Assembly: GCF_002837135.1 (NCBI RefSeq) | Contig: NZ_NWBQ01000002.1 | Coordinates: 1 to 53,484 of the forward strand | Source: Macromonas bipunctata | GTDB taxonomy: Bacteria; Pseudomonadota; Gammaproteobacteria; Burkholderiales; Burkholderiaceae_C | Length of the DNA stretch: 53,484 nt | Direction: 5' to 3' | Shown here: in pieces, positions 30,503-42,500 of the stretch | Numbering within the stretch: position 1 is the first letter of the stretch | How the letters are laid out: the number at the start of each line of letters is the position of its first letter | Notes under the pieces: model-generated | What the model saw: the letters and a program-made list of their open reading frames with translations, nothing else | The model's database searches: none | Told to the model about the DNA's origin: nothing | Position numbers and translations under genes: made by a program

Positions 30503-31156
30503 ATGGCCACACCACCGCACAACACCCCCACCCAGTCGCCCGACCAGGCTGCGTCGCAGCGGCTGTACAGCCAGCGTTGCGGCTATTACGACTGGCAGCT
30601 GGCGCCCTACGAGCACATCCGCGCGCAGGCCATTGCCCTGCTGCAACTGCAACCGGGCCAGACGGTGCTGGACGTGGGCTGCGGCACCGGCATGAGCCTG
30701 GAGCGGCTGCAACAGGCGGTGGGGCTACGCGGCCAGGTGGTGGCGGTGGATCAGTGCGCCGACATGCTGGAACACGCCCACCAGCGGGTACGCCAGCACG
30801 GCTGGGCCAATGTGCAGGTGACGTGCTCTCCGATCGAGCGATCCACCCTGCCCGCACAAGCCGATGCGGTGCTGTTCCATTTCACCCACGACATCCTGCA
30901 AACCCCGGCGGCGGTGGCCCATGTGCTGCGCCACCTCAAGCCCGGCGCGCGCGTGGTGGCCACGGGGCTGAAGTGGACATCGCCCCTGTACGGCGGCATG
31001 AACGCGCTGGTGTGGTGGAACGCGGTGCAGTCCGTCACCACCCTGCAGGGGCTGGACATGCCGTGGCGCACGCTGGAAGCACAAGGGGTGGCACTCGACA
31101 TCACCACCTGCCTGCTGGGCACCATCTACACCGCCAGCGGCCAGCTCAAGGCCTGA
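30503..31156 (+). CDS. Class I SAM-dependent methyltransferase, unknown substrate
   Basis: The 217-aa protein starts MATPPHNTPT at 30503 with AGGAG 9-10 nt upstream. It shows Rossmann SAM-binding motif I (VLDVGCGTGMSLERL), an acidic motif II (VVAVDQCADMLEHA), and LFHFTHDILQTPAAVA and LRHLKPGARVVATG typical of small-molecule methyltransferases near UbiE. An internal Trp-rich stretch follows. It is convergent with the transglycosylase gene 25 bp away. The substrate is unknown. Confidence 0.87.
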   Translation: MATPPHNTPTQSPDQAASQRLYSQRCGYYDWQLAPYEHIRAQAIALLQLQPGQTVLDVGCGTGMSLERLQQAVGLRGQVVAVDQCADMLEHAHQRVRQHGWANVQVTCSPIERSTLPAQADAVLFHFTHDILQTPAAVAHVLRHLKPGARVVATGLKWTSPLYGGMNALVWWNAVQSVTTLQGLDMPWRTLEAQGVALDITTCLLGTIYTASGQLKA

Positions 31157-31181
31157 CGCGTACGGCGTACAGACACAAAGC

Positions 31182-31877
31182 TCAGGCCCAGCGTTGCTGC
31201 GCCGCCAGCACCGCGTTGGGGTAGCTGGCGCGGCCCCGGCTGCCGTTGTAGCGGCCCAGCGCCAGGAACAGGTCGCCCCGTTCGCGGTCGAGGTAGTGGC
31301 GCAGGATGACGCAGCCAAAGCGGATGTTGGTTTGCAGGTGGAACAGCTTGCCTACGTCGCCATCGCCGATGGTGCGCGCCCAGAACGGCATGATCTGCAT
31401 GTAGCCGCGCGCCCCGGCCACCGAGACCGCAAACTTGCGGAACGCGCTTTCCACCTGAATCAGCCCCAACACCAGCGACGTGTCCAGCCCGGCGCGCTTG
31501 CTCTCGTACCACACGGTCTGCAAGAAATCGACCCGGGTTTGCAGCTCGGGCTTGCGCGCTTGCAGGCGCGGACTCATGCGGCCCAACCAGCGCAGGTAGG
31601 CCAGGCGCGCCTCGGTGGAGGCGAACTCGGGCTCGGGCGGGGCGCTGGCGTCGATGGCGGCCCGCAACGCCAGCCGCACCGCGTTGGCCAGCGGCTCCTC
31701 GGCTTGTGCGCCCGCCTGAGCGGCGCCAGTCCAGCCACCCGTACACGCAGCCGCTGCGGCCAGTCCCAGCCGCAAGCAGGTACGCCGCCCCGCATCCGGC
31801 AGCTCATGCGGCAAGGCCGCCACAGTGGCCGATGTGGCCAGCCCGGAGGCAGCGCCTGGCCAGACGGGGCCGTTCAT
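31182..31877 (-). CDS. SLT-type lytic transglycosylase
   Basis: A soluble-lytic-transglycosylase domain cleaves the MurNAc-GlcNAc bond of peptidoglycan with anhydro product. The 231-aa protein has an RR-bearing signal sequence (GRRTCLRLGLAAAAA) with a following Cys; a lipoprotein is possible but the lipobox is poor. The SLT domain (about 110-225) carries catalytic Glu in LIQVESAFRKFA, then GYMQIMPFWA and a typical NIRFGCVILRHYLDR. The start is MNGPVWPG (31877), 11 nt after the proS stop, so it is cotranscribed with proS. Confidence 0.9.
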   Translation of the reverse strand: MNGPVWPGAASGLATSATVAALPHELPDAGRRTCLRLGLAAAAACTGGWTGAAQAGAQAEEPLANAVRLALRAAIDASAPPEPEFASTEARLAYLRWLGRMSPRLQARKPELQTRVDFLQTVWYESKRAGLDTSLVLGLIQVESAFRKFAVSVAGARGYMQIMPFWARTIGDGDVGKLFHLQTNIRFGCVILRHYLDRERGDLFLALGRYNGSRGRASYPNAVLAAQQRWA

Positions 31878-31888
31878 GCTCAGATCGC

Positions 31889-33634
31889 TCACACCGTCAG
31901 CCGGCCCTTCAGCAGCGCCAGCACCTCGGCCAAGGGCACCTTGGTGGCGGCAGTGTCGCGGCGGTGCTGGTATTCGACCAGACCTTCCTTGAGTCCCTTG
32001 TCGCCGATGGTGACGCGGTGCGGCACACCGATCAGTTCCCAATCGGCAAACATGGCACCGGGGCGCTCGTTGCGGTCGTCCAGCAGTACGTCCACGCCCA
32101 AGGCAGACAGCTCATCGTGCAACCGCTCGGCAGCGGCCTTGACGGCCTCGCTGCGGTCCATGCCGATGGGGCAAATCACCACGGTGAACGGGGCAATGGC
32201 ATCGGGCCAGATGATGCCGCGTTCGTCGTGGTTTTGCTCGATGGCGGCGGCGGGCAGGCGTGTCACGCCAATGCCGTAGCAGCCCATTTCAAAGTGCTTG
32301 GGTTTGCCGTCTTCGGCCAAAAAGGTGGCGTTCATGGCGCGGCTGTACTTGGTGCCGAGGTAGAACACGTGGCCCACTTCAATGCCGCGCTCGATCGCCA
32401 GTTCGCCTTGGCCGTCCGGCGACAAGTCACCCGCCACCACGTTACGGATGTCGGCCACCAGATCGGGTTCGGGCAAGTCGCGGCCCCAATTGACACCACT
32501 GAGGTGGGCATCGGCCTGGTTGGCACCGCAGATCCAGTCGGCCAGTACGGCCACCTCGCGGTCGGCAATCACGTTGAGCGGTTGCTGGAGGTTGACCGGC
32601 CCCAGGTAGCCCGGCTTGCAACCGAAATGGGCCACGATCTCGGCTTCGGTGGCAAAACGGAAACCCAAATCGAGCCCCGGCAGTTTGCCCACCTTGACTT
32701 CGTTCATCTCGTGGTCACCGCGCAGCAGCAACAGCCACACTTGGGTCTTGACGATCTCGTCGTTCTCGTTGATTTCATCGGTGGCCAGCACCACGCTCTT
32801 GACGGTGCGGTTCAGCGGCACGCCCAGCAACTCGGCCACATCGGCGCAAGTGGTCTTGCCGGGGGTGGGCACGGTGGTCAGGGGCTGGCTGGCGGCCGGG
32901 CGTGGGCCTTGCGGGGCCAAGGCTTCGGCTTTTTCGATGTTGGCGGCGTACTCGCTGTTGGGGCAGTACACGATAGCGTCTTCGCCGGTGGCGGCAATCA
33001 CCTGAAATTCTTCGCTCAAGTCGCCCCCGATGGCGCCGCTGTCGGCGGCCACGGCGCGGTAACGCAAGCCAAAGCGGTCAAAAATGCGGCGGTAGGCTTG
33101 TGCCATCGTCTGGTAGCTGAGTTGGGCGCTGTCGCGGTCGCGGTCAAAGCTGTACGCGTCCTTCATCACGAATTCGCGACCACGCATCAGGCCAAAACGC
33201 GGGCGGCGTTCGTCGCGGAATTTGGTCTGGATTTGGTACAGGTTCTTGGGCAGTTGCTTGTAGCTGCGCAGCTCTTGGCGGGCAATGTCGGTCACCACTT
33301 CTTCGGAGGTGGGTTGCAACACAAAGTCGCGCTGGTGGCGGTCTTGAATGCGCAACATTTCCGGCCCCATTTTGTCGAAGCGGCCGGTTTCTTGCCACAA
33401 CTCGGCGGGTTGCACCACCGGCATGGTCAGCTCCACGGCACCGGCGCGGTTCATCTCCTCGCGCACGATTTTTTCGACTTTTTGGATCACGCGCAGCCCC
33501 ATGGGCATGTAGGTGTAGATGCCAGCGCCGAGCTTCTTGATCATGCCCGCACGGGTCATGAGCTGGTGACTGACCACCTCGGCATCGGCGGGCGCTTCTT
33601 TAAGGGTGGAAATGAGAAATTGGGAGGCTTTCAT
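31889..33634 (-). CDS. proS: Prolyl-tRNA synthetase, bacterial type with editing insert
   Basis: ProS charges tRNA-Pro. The 581-aa product starts [19 protein letters not shown], the standard bacterial N-terminus. Class II motifs are visible (motif 2: [21 protein letters not shown]; motif 3: [17 protein letters not shown]), with an INS/YbaK-type editing domain between (about 225-400) and an anticodon-binding domain at the end. A GGAG site lies before the ATG. It is divergent from rppH across 142 bp, and is followed by a lytic transglycosylase. Confidence 0.96.
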   Translation of the reverse strand: MKASQFLISTLKEAPADAEVVSHQLMTRAGMIKKLGAGIYTYMPMGLRVIQKVEKIVREEMNRAGAVELTMPVVQPAELWQETGRFDKMGPEMLRIQDRHQRDFVLQPTSEEVVTDIARQELRSYKQLPKNLYQIQTKFRDERRPRFGLMRGREFVMKDAYSFDRDRDSAQLSYQTMAQAYRRIFDRFGLRYRAVAADSGAIGGDLSEEFQVIAATGEDAIVYCPNSEYAANIEKAEALAPQGPRPAASQPLTTVPTPGKTTCADVAELLGVPLNRTVKSVVLATDEINENDEIVKTQVWLLLLRGDHEMNEVKVGKLPGLDLGFRFATEAEIVAHFGCKPGYLGPVNLQQPLNVIADREVAVLADWICGANQADAHLSGVNWGRDLPEPDLVADIRNVVAGDLSPDGQGELAIERGIEVGHVFYLGTKYSRAMNATFLAEDGKPKHFEMGCYGIGVTRLPAAAIEQNHDERGIIWPDAIAPFTVVICPIGMDRSEAVKAAAERLHDELSALGVDVLLDDRNERPGAMFADWELIGVPHRVTIGDKGLKEGLVEYQHRRDTAATKVPLAEVLALLKGRLTV

Positions 33635-33776
33635 GGGGCAATCGGGCGTGAAGACGCTGCGATCATGGCCTGCGGCGCGGGGCCTGCCGTGCGACTCGGG
33701 GTTTACCCCTTGCGGTGGTTCGCAAGCCGGGGCCGACAAGGCATAATCGAGACAATTTACAAATTTGGGGTTGATT

Positions 33777-34457
33777 ATGCTTGACAGAGATGGCTTCAGG
33801 CCCAATGTCGGCATCATTCTGCTCAACCAGAAGAATCAGGTGTTTTGGGGCAAGCGCATTCGCACCCACTCGTGGCAGTTTCCGCAAGGTGGCATCGACC
33901 GGGGCGAGACCCCCGAGCAGGCCATGTACCGCGAGCTGTTTGAAGAGGTGGGGTTGCAGCCGCAGCATGTCAGTTTGGTCGCCCGCACGCGGGACTGGTT
34001 GCGCTACGAGGTGCTGGATCACTACGTCCGCCGCGACGTGCGGGGGTTTTACCGTGGTCAGAAACAAATCTGGTACTTGGTGCGCCTGGACAGCGGCGAC
34101 TGGAACCTGAACCTGCGAGCCACCGAACACCCGGAGTTCGACGCCTGGCGCTGGAACGACTACTGGGTGCCGCTGGACATGGTGGTGGAGTTCAAGCGCG
34201 ACGTGTACGAGCGCGCCCTGCGCGAGCTGGCGCGCTACCTGCCGCGCGGTGGCAACCGCTACCTGCGCGGCAATGTGCGAGCCCGTACCTACTACAACGA
34301 CACGCTGTACCACCAGCGCCACGTGCTGCCCGCGCACATGGAACTGCCCCCCGGCGCCAGCTTTGACCCCGACCCGCAGCGCAGCTACGCCGACTTGGTG
34401 GCCAAGGTTGAGGACGCCGCCGCAGACGTCGGCCAGCACACCACCACCGTCCCCTGA
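33777..34457 (+). CDS. rppH: RNA pyrophosphohydrolase RppH
   Basis: RppH removes pyrophosphate from the 5' end of mRNA and so starts RNase E-dependent decay. The 226-aa protein begins [13 protein letters not shown]. The Nudix box [20 protein letters not shown] is complete, and the RppH-specific WQFPQGG and [11 protein letters not shown] segments are present. A 60-residue C-terminal extension beyond the catalytic domain is Pro/Asp-rich. It is divergent from proS and convergent with proB (10 bp). Confidence 0.95.
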   Translation: MLDRDGFRPNVGIILLNQKNQVFWGKRIRTHSWQFPQGGIDRGETPEQAMYRELFEEVGLQPQHVSLVARTRDWLRYEVLDHYVRRDVRGFYRGQKQIWYLVRLDSGDWNLNLRATEHPEFDAWRWNDYWVPLDMVVEFKRDVYERALRELARYLPRGGNRYLRGNVRARTYYNDTLYHQRHVLPAHMELPPGASFDPDPQRSYADLVAKVEDAAADVGQHTTTVP

Positions 34458-34467
34458 ACCGCAGCGG

Positions 34468-35646
34468 TCAGGCGGGCAGCGACAGCACCAGGTTGTCGCG
34501 GTGGATCATCTCGGGCTCGGCGGCGTAGCCCAGCAAGGCTTCAAAATCGGCCGACGCCTTGCGGCACAGCAGGCGGGCCTCGCTGGCGGCGTAGTTGGTC
34601 AGGCCGCGTGCAATCTCTTGCCCACTGGCGTTGCGCACGGCAATCACCTCGCCGCGCGAGAATTCGCCCTCCACCGCCGTCATGCCTGCGGGCAGCAGGC
34701 TCTTGCCGTCCTGCAGGATGCGCCGGGCTGCGCCATCGTCCACCACCACCGCGCCGCGCAGCTGCAAGTGGTCGGCGATCCATTGCTTGCGCGCCTGCTG
34801 CTTGGGCGTGGCGGCCAGCAGACAGGTACCAATCGGCTCGCCCGCCACCAGGCGCAGCAGTGCCTGCGGCTCGCGGCCCCAGGCGATGACGGTGGACGCG
34901 CCAGAACCCGCGGCGCGCTTGGCGGCCAGGATTTTGGTGATCATGCCGCCCGTACCCACGCGCGAACCTGCGCCACCGGCCATGTCTTCCAGCACCGGAT
35001 CGCCCGCACGGGCCACATGCACGAACTGCGCCGCCGGGTCTTTGCGCGGGTCGGCGGTGTAGAGGCCTTTTTGGTCGGTCAGGATGATGAGCACGTCGGC
35101 ATCGACCAGGTTGGCCACCAGCGCGCCCAGGGTGTCGTTGTCGCCAAACTTGATTTCGTCGTTGACAACGGTGTCGTTCTCGTTGATGACGGGCACCACG
35201 TGGTGCGCCAGCAGCGTCAGCAAGGTGGAGCGCGCGTTGAGGTAGCGTTCGCGGTCGGCCAGATCGGCGTGCGTGAGCAGCACCTGCGCGCTGCCGATGC
35301 CTTGCTCGCGCAGCTTGGTTTCGTACATCTGCACCAGCCCCATCTGGCCCACGGCGGCAGCGGCTTGCAGTTCGTTGATGACCTTGGGCCGTGTGGCCCA
35401 ACCCAGGCGCTTCATGCCTTCGGCAATGGCACCGCTGCTGACCATGATGACCTCGCGCCCATCCTTGACCAAGGCGCTGAGTTGCTCGCTCCACTGGCCG
35501 ATGGCCTGTTCGTCCAAGCCCCGACCTTCGTTTGTCACCAAGCTGGAGCCCACTTTGACCACAATGCGCCGCGCCTGGCGCAACACGTCGGCAGGGTCGG
35601 CTTGGGGCACGGCAGGAACGGACGGGGCAACAAAGGCTGAAGTCAT
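34468..35646 (-). CDS. proB: Glutamate 5-kinase with PUA domain
   Basis: ProB phosphorylates glutamate, the feedback-controlled first step of proline synthesis. The 392-aa product (from MTSAFVAPS at 35646) has an amino-acid-kinase domain with [49 protein letters not shown] and a [11 protein letters not shown] segment, and a C-terminal PUA domain (about 295-380). It follows obgE by 77 bp. No proA is in the window. An ATG six codons upstream is possible. Confidence 0.95.
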   Translation of the reverse strand: MTSAFVAPSVPAVPQADPADVLRQARRIVVKVGSSLVTNEGRGLDEQAIGQWSEQLSALVKDGREVIMVSSGAIAEGMKRLGWATRPKVINELQAAAAVGQMGLVQMYETKLREQGIGSAQVLLTHADLADRERYLNARSTLLTLLAHHVVPVINENDTVVNDEIKFGDNDTLGALVANLVDADVLIILTDQKGLYTADPRKDPAAQFVHVARAGDPVLEDMAGGAGSRVGTGGMITKILAAKRAAGSGASTVIAWGREPQALLRLVAGEPIGTCLLAATPKQQARKQWIADHLQLRGAVVVDDGAARRILQDGKSLLPAGMTAVEGEFSRGEVIAVRNASGQEIARGLTNYAASEARLLCRKASADFEALLGYAAEPEMIHRDNLVLSLPA

Positions 35647-35723
35647 GGCAACACAGGCGGGCAAAGAACGAAAGCAAGGCGGAGCGTGGCAAACGCGGCC
35701 CCAACGGGCCGCAGACAGCGCGC

Positions 35724-37058
<1,335 letters not shown>

Positions 37059-37073
37059 TCACGTGCGCCGGAT

Positions 37074-37331
37074 TTAAGCGGCGGTCACGTTCACCACTTG
37101 GCGGTTCAAGGAGCCCTTGAAGCCAAAGCTCACCACGCCGTCGGTGGTGGCAAAAATGGTGTGGTCTTTGCCCAGGCCCACGCCCACGCCGGGGTGGAAC
37201 TTGGTGCCGCGTTGACGCACGATGATGCCACCGGCGCTGATGACTTGGCCGCCGAACACCTTCACGCCGAGCATTTTCGGCTTGGAGTCACGACCGTTGC
37301 GCGTTGAGCCGCCGCCTTTTTTCTGTGCCAT
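37074..37331 (-). CDS. rpmA: 50S ribosomal protein L27
   Basis: L27 sits near the peptidyl-transferase centre. The 85-residue product begins [16 protein letters not shown] and contains the invariant [27 protein letters not shown] block. No Firmicutes-type cleavable N-terminal extension is present. It follows rplU by 14 nt. Confidence 0.98.
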   Translation of the reverse strand: MAQKKGGGSTRNGRDSKPKMLGVKVFGGQVISAGGIIVRQRGTKFHPGVGVGLGKDHTIFATTDGVVSFGFKGSLNRQVVNVTAA

Positions 37332-37345
37332 GGTGCTTTAACTCC

Positions 37346-37657
37346 TTAGCCGTTGATCGAGCCGATTTGCAGCTCGGTGAAATTTTGACGATGGCCTTGG
37401 CGCTTTTGGTAGTGCTTGCGACGGCGCATCTTGAAGATGCGAACCTTGTCGCCACGACCGTGGGAGACCACGGTGGCCGTGACCGTTGCGCCGGAGACCA
37501 AGGGGGTGCCGATCTTGAGTTCAGCGCCGTTGCCGACTGCCAGAACCTGGTCGATCACGATCTCTTGACCCACGTCCGCAGCAATCTGTTCTACTTTAAG
37601 TTTTTCGCCGACAGCAACACGGTATTGCTTGCCGCCGGTTTTTATGACCGCGTACAT
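37346..37657 (-). CDS. rplU: 50S ribosomal protein L21
   Basis: L21 is an early-assembly 23S rRNA-binding protein. The 103-residue product begins [17 protein letters not shown] and ends with the conserved [19 protein letters not shown] block. It is the first gene of rplU-rpmA-obgE and has a strong promoter and a 5' hairpin (37685-37743). Confidence 0.98.
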   Translation of the reverse strand: MYAVIKTGGKQYRVAVGEKLKVEQIAADVGQEIVIDQVLAVGNGAELKIGTPLVSGATVTATVVSHGRGDKVRIFKMRRRKHYQKRQGHRQNFTELQIGSING

Positions 37658-37684
37658 ATGAACCTCAAACGTTTGGAAACGTAC

Positions 37685-37708
37685 TTTGGCAAACGGATTT
37701 TTGCCAAA
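37685..37708 (-). promoter_or_regulatory. 5'-terminal hairpin of the rplU transcript
   Basis: A 9-bp perfect stem (37685-37693 with 37700-37708) with a 6-nt loop begins where transcription should start from the mapped -10 box and ends 28 nt before the rplU ATG. It may protect the 5' end or serve as a leader control element; no known L21-leader motif was matched. Confidence 0.6.
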
Positions 37709-37714
37709 CCCGAG

Positions 37715-37743
37715 ATTGTAACCTTGCCCTTGCCCGCTGACAA
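37715..37743 (-). promoter_or_regulatory. Sigma70 promoter of rplU-rpmA
   Basis: Read on the minus strand: TTGTCA (37743-37738), a 17-bp spacer, and TACAAT (37720-37715). Five of six bases match consensus at each box. The start site would be near 37708. Confidence 0.75.
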
Positions 37744-37798
37744 GTGTTTGCAGTGTGCCGCTGCGCCCGGAGCCGCTGCTTGAACGCAGCGGATGGGT

Positions 37799-38092
37799 TC
37801 AGAGGGTACGAGAAGGTTCCACGCTCAAGGTGGCATCGCAGCCCTGGCCAGCGGCAATCCAGCGCCGTGCCAGCGGGGCCAGCCACGGCACCGCCAGCGC
37901 ACCGCACAGGTAGCGTTGGTGTTCGTCGCTCCAGCGCAGGGCGGCGCAGGCACCGTGGCGGCGACGTGACCACAACACCCCCAGCGGGCAAGGCTCGGCC
38001 AGACAGCACACGCCGCAGCCGTTGCAGGGTGTGCCGGGTTCGGGCTTGGGCGGTGCGTCGGGGTGGATGTGGATGGTTTGCGGGGCGGGCAT
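37799..38092 (-). CDS. YkgJ-type cysteine cluster protein
   Basis: The 97-aa protein has the metal-chelating cysteine pattern CNGCGVCCLAEPCPLG (residues about 23-38) of the YkgJ/CxxCxxCC family, plus further Cys at CAAL, YLCGAL and GCDATL. The family is predicted to bind zinc or iron; the role is unknown. It is divergent from the FliB-type gene 77 bp away, which also carries a CxxxC cluster. Confidence 0.8.
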   Translation of the reverse strand: MPAPQTIHIHPDAPPKPEPGTPCNGCGVCCLAEPCPLGVLWSRRRHGACAALRWSDEHQRYLCGALAVPWLAPLARRWIAAGQGCDATLSVEPSRTL

Positions 38093-38169
38093 ACTCGGTG
38101 GCTTTTGTGGCTGGCAGCGGCACACCATAGCCGCAAAATGGCTGGCCTGTTGCCGTCTTGTCTTGTTGT

Positions 38170-39513
38170 ATGCCCACCACTCCGCTGCATTCCACCGAAA
38201 TCCACAGCCTGCTGAGGCCGCGTTACGTGCAGCGCTTCCGCTGCATCGGGGCGGCGTGCGAGGACAGCTGCTGCGCAGGCTGGCATGTGCCCATCGACGA
38301 ACGCACCTTCCGCGCCTACACCAGCGGGGAGGCACCGGCCACCTTGCGCACACAGCTGGCAGCGGTGGTACAGCTGGAGGCCACGCCGCGTCCACAGCAG
38401 CACGCCCGCATCGCACTGGATGCGCAGACCAACGCCTGTCCGCTGCTGGAGGACGGCTGGTGCGCCATCCAACAGGATTGGGGCGAAGGGCAGCTGTCGC
38501 ACACGTGCTTCAGCTACCCGCGCTACACGCGGCAATGGCAGGGGCGAATGTTGCAGGCGCTCACGCTGTCGTGCCCGGAGGCGGCGCGGCTGGCCCTGCT
38601 GGCGCCCGATGCGATGGCGCTGGAAACCGGCACGGCAACAGTGCGCACCGAGGCGGTGCAGGCCATCACAGCCCCCGCATCAAGCACAGCAGCGGCAGCG
38701 CAAGCCAAGGAAGAGATGACGCTGGACGCCCTGCGTGCCTTTGCGCTGCAACTGGTGCGCACGCCGGAGCGGCCGCTGTGGCAACGGCTGGCCGTGCTGG
38801 GCCAGTGGTGCCAGGAGCTGACAGCGCAACTGGGCCGGACGGCCACACCCTTGACGGCAAATGTCGGACATGGCTCTACCCGACCCACACCAACCCACCC
38901 CAATGCCAGGCAGCGCCCTGCCCCCGACCTGATGGCTTGGCAAGCGGGGTTTACCGATCCAGTGCAACTGGATACGCTGTTCAGCGCGCTGGAGGCCGTG
39001 CCCGTGCAGCGGCAATTGCAAGCCCAAGTGTGGGCCGCGTTGTGGCGACGCAAAAGCGACCGGGGTTTGTCGCCGGTGCAGCGACAGGTCATCGCGGCGG
39101 TGGAACAAGGGCTGGGTTGGGCCGAAGATGGCAGCGAAGTCCACGCGGCCACGTCTGCCGCCCGCTACGCCGACGGGCTGGCGCAACTGCCGCTGGCGTT
39201 GCAAACCAGGGCACCGCACTTGCTGGAGCATTTTGTCGTCAACGAGTTGTTCCGCGATGTGTTCCCGTTTCAGGCCAGCACACCGTGGGCGCAATACGTG
39301 CAGTTGGTCGTGCAAGTTGGGCTGTTGCGTTGGATGCTGGCCGCGCAATGCAGCCGTGCCACGCTGCCCGACACCACCGCACTGGTGCGCACGGTGCAGG
39401 TGCTGTGCCAACGGTTCCAGCACGATGCCGACTTTGGCCCCTGGATGGCCAGCGCCTTGCGCGAGAGCGCACTCGACACCCTGCCCACGCTGTGGGTGCT
39501 GCTGCGCGACTGA
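38170..39513 (+). CDS. fliB: FliB-type flagellin lysine-N-methylase
   Basis: FliB methylates lysines on the flagellin surface in Salmonella. The 447-aa protein shows the family's N-terminal hallmark YVQRFRCIGAACEDSCCAGW and a second Cys pair (NACPLLEDGWCAIQ and HTCFSYPR), suggesting an Fe-S or metal site. The middle (about 165-260) is Ala-rich and variable; the C-terminal part with LLEHFVVNELFRDVFPF is conserved. It stands about 35 kb from the flagellar genes in this window and not next to a visible fliC. The start ATG at 38170 is preceded by an in-frame TTG. Confidence 0.85.
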   Translation: MPTTPLHSTEIHSLLRPRYVQRFRCIGAACEDSCCAGWHVPIDERTFRAYTSGEAPATLRTQLAAVVQLEATPRPQQHARIALDAQTNACPLLEDGWCAIQQDWGEGQLSHTCFSYPRYTRQWQGRMLQALTLSCPEAARLALLAPDAMALETGTATVRTEAVQAITAPASSTAAAAQAKEEMTLDALRAFALQLVRTPERPLWQRLAVLGQWCQELTAQLGRTATPLTANVGHGSTRPTPTHPNARQRPAPDLMAWQAGFTDPVQLDTLFSALEAVPVQRQLQAQVWAALWRRKSDRGLSPVQRQVIAAVEQGLGWAEDGSEVHAATSAARYADGLAQLPLALQTRAPHLLEHFVVNELFRDVFPFQASTPWAQYVQLVVQVGLLRWMLAAQCSRATLPDTTALVRTVQVLCQRFQHDADFGPWMASALRESALDTLPTLWVLLRD

Positions 39514-39524
39514 TTTCTGCCCCT

Positions 39525-42500
39525 TTACCCCCGCGCCAGCACTGGGGCCAGCGCCAGCCCGGTGGGGGTGCGCTGGCGCACCACGTCCTCGGGCGTGCCA
39601 GCGGCGACCAGTTGGCCACCAGCGTCACCGCCATCAGGGCCGAGATCAAGCACCCAATCGGCTTCGGCAATCACGTCCAGATCGTGTTCGATCACCACCA
39701 CGCTGTGGCCACCATCGACCAGCCGGTGCAGCACGCGGATGAGTTTGTCCACGTCGGCCATGTGCAACCCGACGGTGGGCTCGTCCAGCACGTACAGGGT
39801 GTGCGGTGCCTTCTGGCCGCGCTTGCCGATGTCGTCGCGCACTTTGGTAAGTTCCGTCACCAGTTTGATGCGCTGGGCCTCGCCGCCCGACAGCGTGGGC
39901 GACGGCTGACCCAATGTGAGGTAGCCCAGCCCCACGTCCTGCAACAGTTGCAGCGGGTGCGCAATGGCGGGCATGGCGGCAAAGAAATCGACCGCATCGT
40001 CCACTTCCATGCGCAACACATCGCCGATGTTCTTGCCGCGCCAGGTGACGGCCAGCGTTTCGGGGTTGAAACGCGCGCCGTGGCAGGTTTCGCACGGCAC
40101 TTTCACGTCGGGCAAAAAGCTCATTTCGATGGTGCGCACGCCCTGCCCTTCGCAGGCGGGGCAGCGGCCATCGCCGGTGTTAAAGCTGAAGCGCCCCGGG
40201 CCGTAGCCACGCGCCTGGGCCTCCAGCGTGGCGGCAAAGAGTTTGCGGATGTTGTCCCAAAAGCCGATGTAAGTCGCGGGGCAGGAACGCGGGGTCTTGC
40301 CGATGGGGGTTTGATCGACTTCCAACACGCGCTGGATGACCTCGGTGCCCAACAGGCTCTGGCATCCCTGCCACTTGGGACGTTGACCTGCGGCCCAGGC
40401 CTCGCGCCCAGCCTTGCTGCCGCTGTGCAACTGTACGGCGCTGGCCACGTTGGCCAGCAACACGTCGCGCGCCAGCGTGGATTTGCCCGAACCGCTCACG
40501 CCTGTGACGGCCACCAAACGGCGCAGCGGCACCTGAGCGGTGACGTTTTGCAGGTTGTGAAGGGCGGCTCCTTCGACGGTCAGCCAAGTGAGTTCCTGGT
40601 CACCCAAAGGTTCTTGCTGAGGCGACGCGGGGGTGCCGGGTGCCGATTTTTGGCCGCGCAGCGGACGGTATGAGGCGCTCGGCACCCCCTCGTCGCTGGC
40701 AGCCACAGAGACAACACCCCGCCGTGGCTGCAACGGGTGGCGCATGGCGTGCAGCAGATACCGCCCGGTCTGCGAGTCGGCGGCGGCCATCACATCGGCC
40801 ACCGACCCCTGGGCTACCACGTGGCCACCACGCACCCCGGCACCGGGGCCGATGTCGATGACGTGGTCGGCGCGGCGGATGGTGTCTTCGTCGTGTTCCA
40901 CCACCACCAGCGTGTTGCCCTGCTGGCCCAAGCGGTGCAAGGCGTTGAGCAGGATGTGGTTGTCGCGCGCGTGCAGGCCGATGGTGGGCTCGTCCAGCAC
41001 GTAGCACACGCCTTGCAGGTTGGAGCCCAATTGCGCGGCGAGCCGGATGCGCTGGGCCTCGCCACCGCTGAGGGTGGGCGCGCCACGGTCGAGCGTCAGG
41101 TAGCCCAGTCCGACTTGCTCCAGAAACGCCAGACGGCTCTGGATTTCGGGCAACAGGTCGCGCGCAATGTCGGCTTCGCGCCTATGCAAGCCACCTTGGG
41201 CTTCCAAGGTCAATACCCACTGGTGCAGGTCGCGCACACTGAGGTGGGCCAGTTCGGTGATGCTGCGGCCCAAAAAGCGCACCGCGCGGGCGGTGGCGTT
41301 CAGGCGCGTGCCGCCACAACTGGCGCAGGGCTGATCGGTCAGGTCGTCGATGTCGGGTTCGGCAAACGCTTGTTCGCGGCCTTTGTCCTTGTCGTCGGCC
41401 ACCGAATCGTCCAGCGCACGGCGTTGCGCGGCACTCAACTGCACGCCCGTGCCCACGCAATCGGGGCACCAGCCATGCTTGCTGTTGTAGCTGAACAGGC
41501 GCGGATCGAGTTCGGCGTAACTGGTGGCGCACACCGGGCAGGCGCGCAAGGTGGAGAACGCCTGCCAACGGCCCATCTGTGCCGTTGACGTGCCCGCATC
41601 GAGGGCGGCTTGCAGGCCGTCGATTTCGCTCAACACGTGAACCACGCCCTTGCCGTGTTGCAGGGCTTGTGCCAATTGGGCGCGCAGCAGGGGCTCGGTC
41701 TCAGGCAGCACGTCCAAGCTGAACACCGGCAGTTCGATGCTGTGTTCCTTGAAACGGTCGAGGCGCGGAAAGCCGGTGGTGGGCACAAATTCGCCGTCCA
41801 CGCGCAGGTGCGTGTAGCCACGCAGGCGGGCCCAGTCGGCCAGTTCGGTGTAAATGCCTTTGCGGTTTGTCACCAACGGGGCCAGCAGGCCGATGTGCTG
41901 GCCCCGGAATTGCGTCATCATTTGCGCCAAGAGGCTGTCGGGCGTTTGCGGCTGCACCGGCGTGCCGTCGTGGACGCAGTGCTGCGTGCCCAGTTTGACG
42001 TAGAGCAAACGCAGGAAGTGCCAGACCTCGGTGGCGGTGCCCACGGTTGATTTGCGCCCGCCCCGGCTCAGGCGTTGCTCGATGGCCACCGTGGGCGGAA
42101 TGCCATAGACGGCATCCACTTCGGGGCGGCCCGCCGGTTGCACCATGCTGCGGGCGTAGGCGTTGAGGCTTTCCAGGTAGCGGCGCTGGCCTTCGTTGAA
42201 CAGGATGTCGAACGCCAGTGTGGATTTGCCCGACCCGCTCACGCCGGTGATGACATTGAACTGGCCGCGCGGAATGTCCACGCTCAGGTGGTGCAAGTTG
42301 TGCTCGCTGGCGTTGACGATGCGGATGGCGTTGGGGGCCGCACTGGCGGACGCAGGGGCCGGGGCCAACGCGGTGCCGTAAGTGGCGGGAGCCTCCTGTA
42401 CACACGCCACGGTGCCATCCATGTCGGCGGCGTAGTCGCGCAAGGCGCGGGCGGTGTGGCTGGTGGGGTGCTGCTGCACCTCTTGCGGCGGGCCTTCGGC

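Noticed and set aside
31145-31200. Stem GGCCTGA/TCAGGCC across the convergent methyltransferase and transglycosylase stops as a terminator
   Set aside because: Loop is long, arms overlap coding sequence and no U tract follows on either strand.
33709-33747. Hairpin and CATAAT box as the rppH promoter
   Set aside because: The -35 match (TTCGCA) is poor and the spacing assumption decides the call; evidence is too weak to list as a feature.
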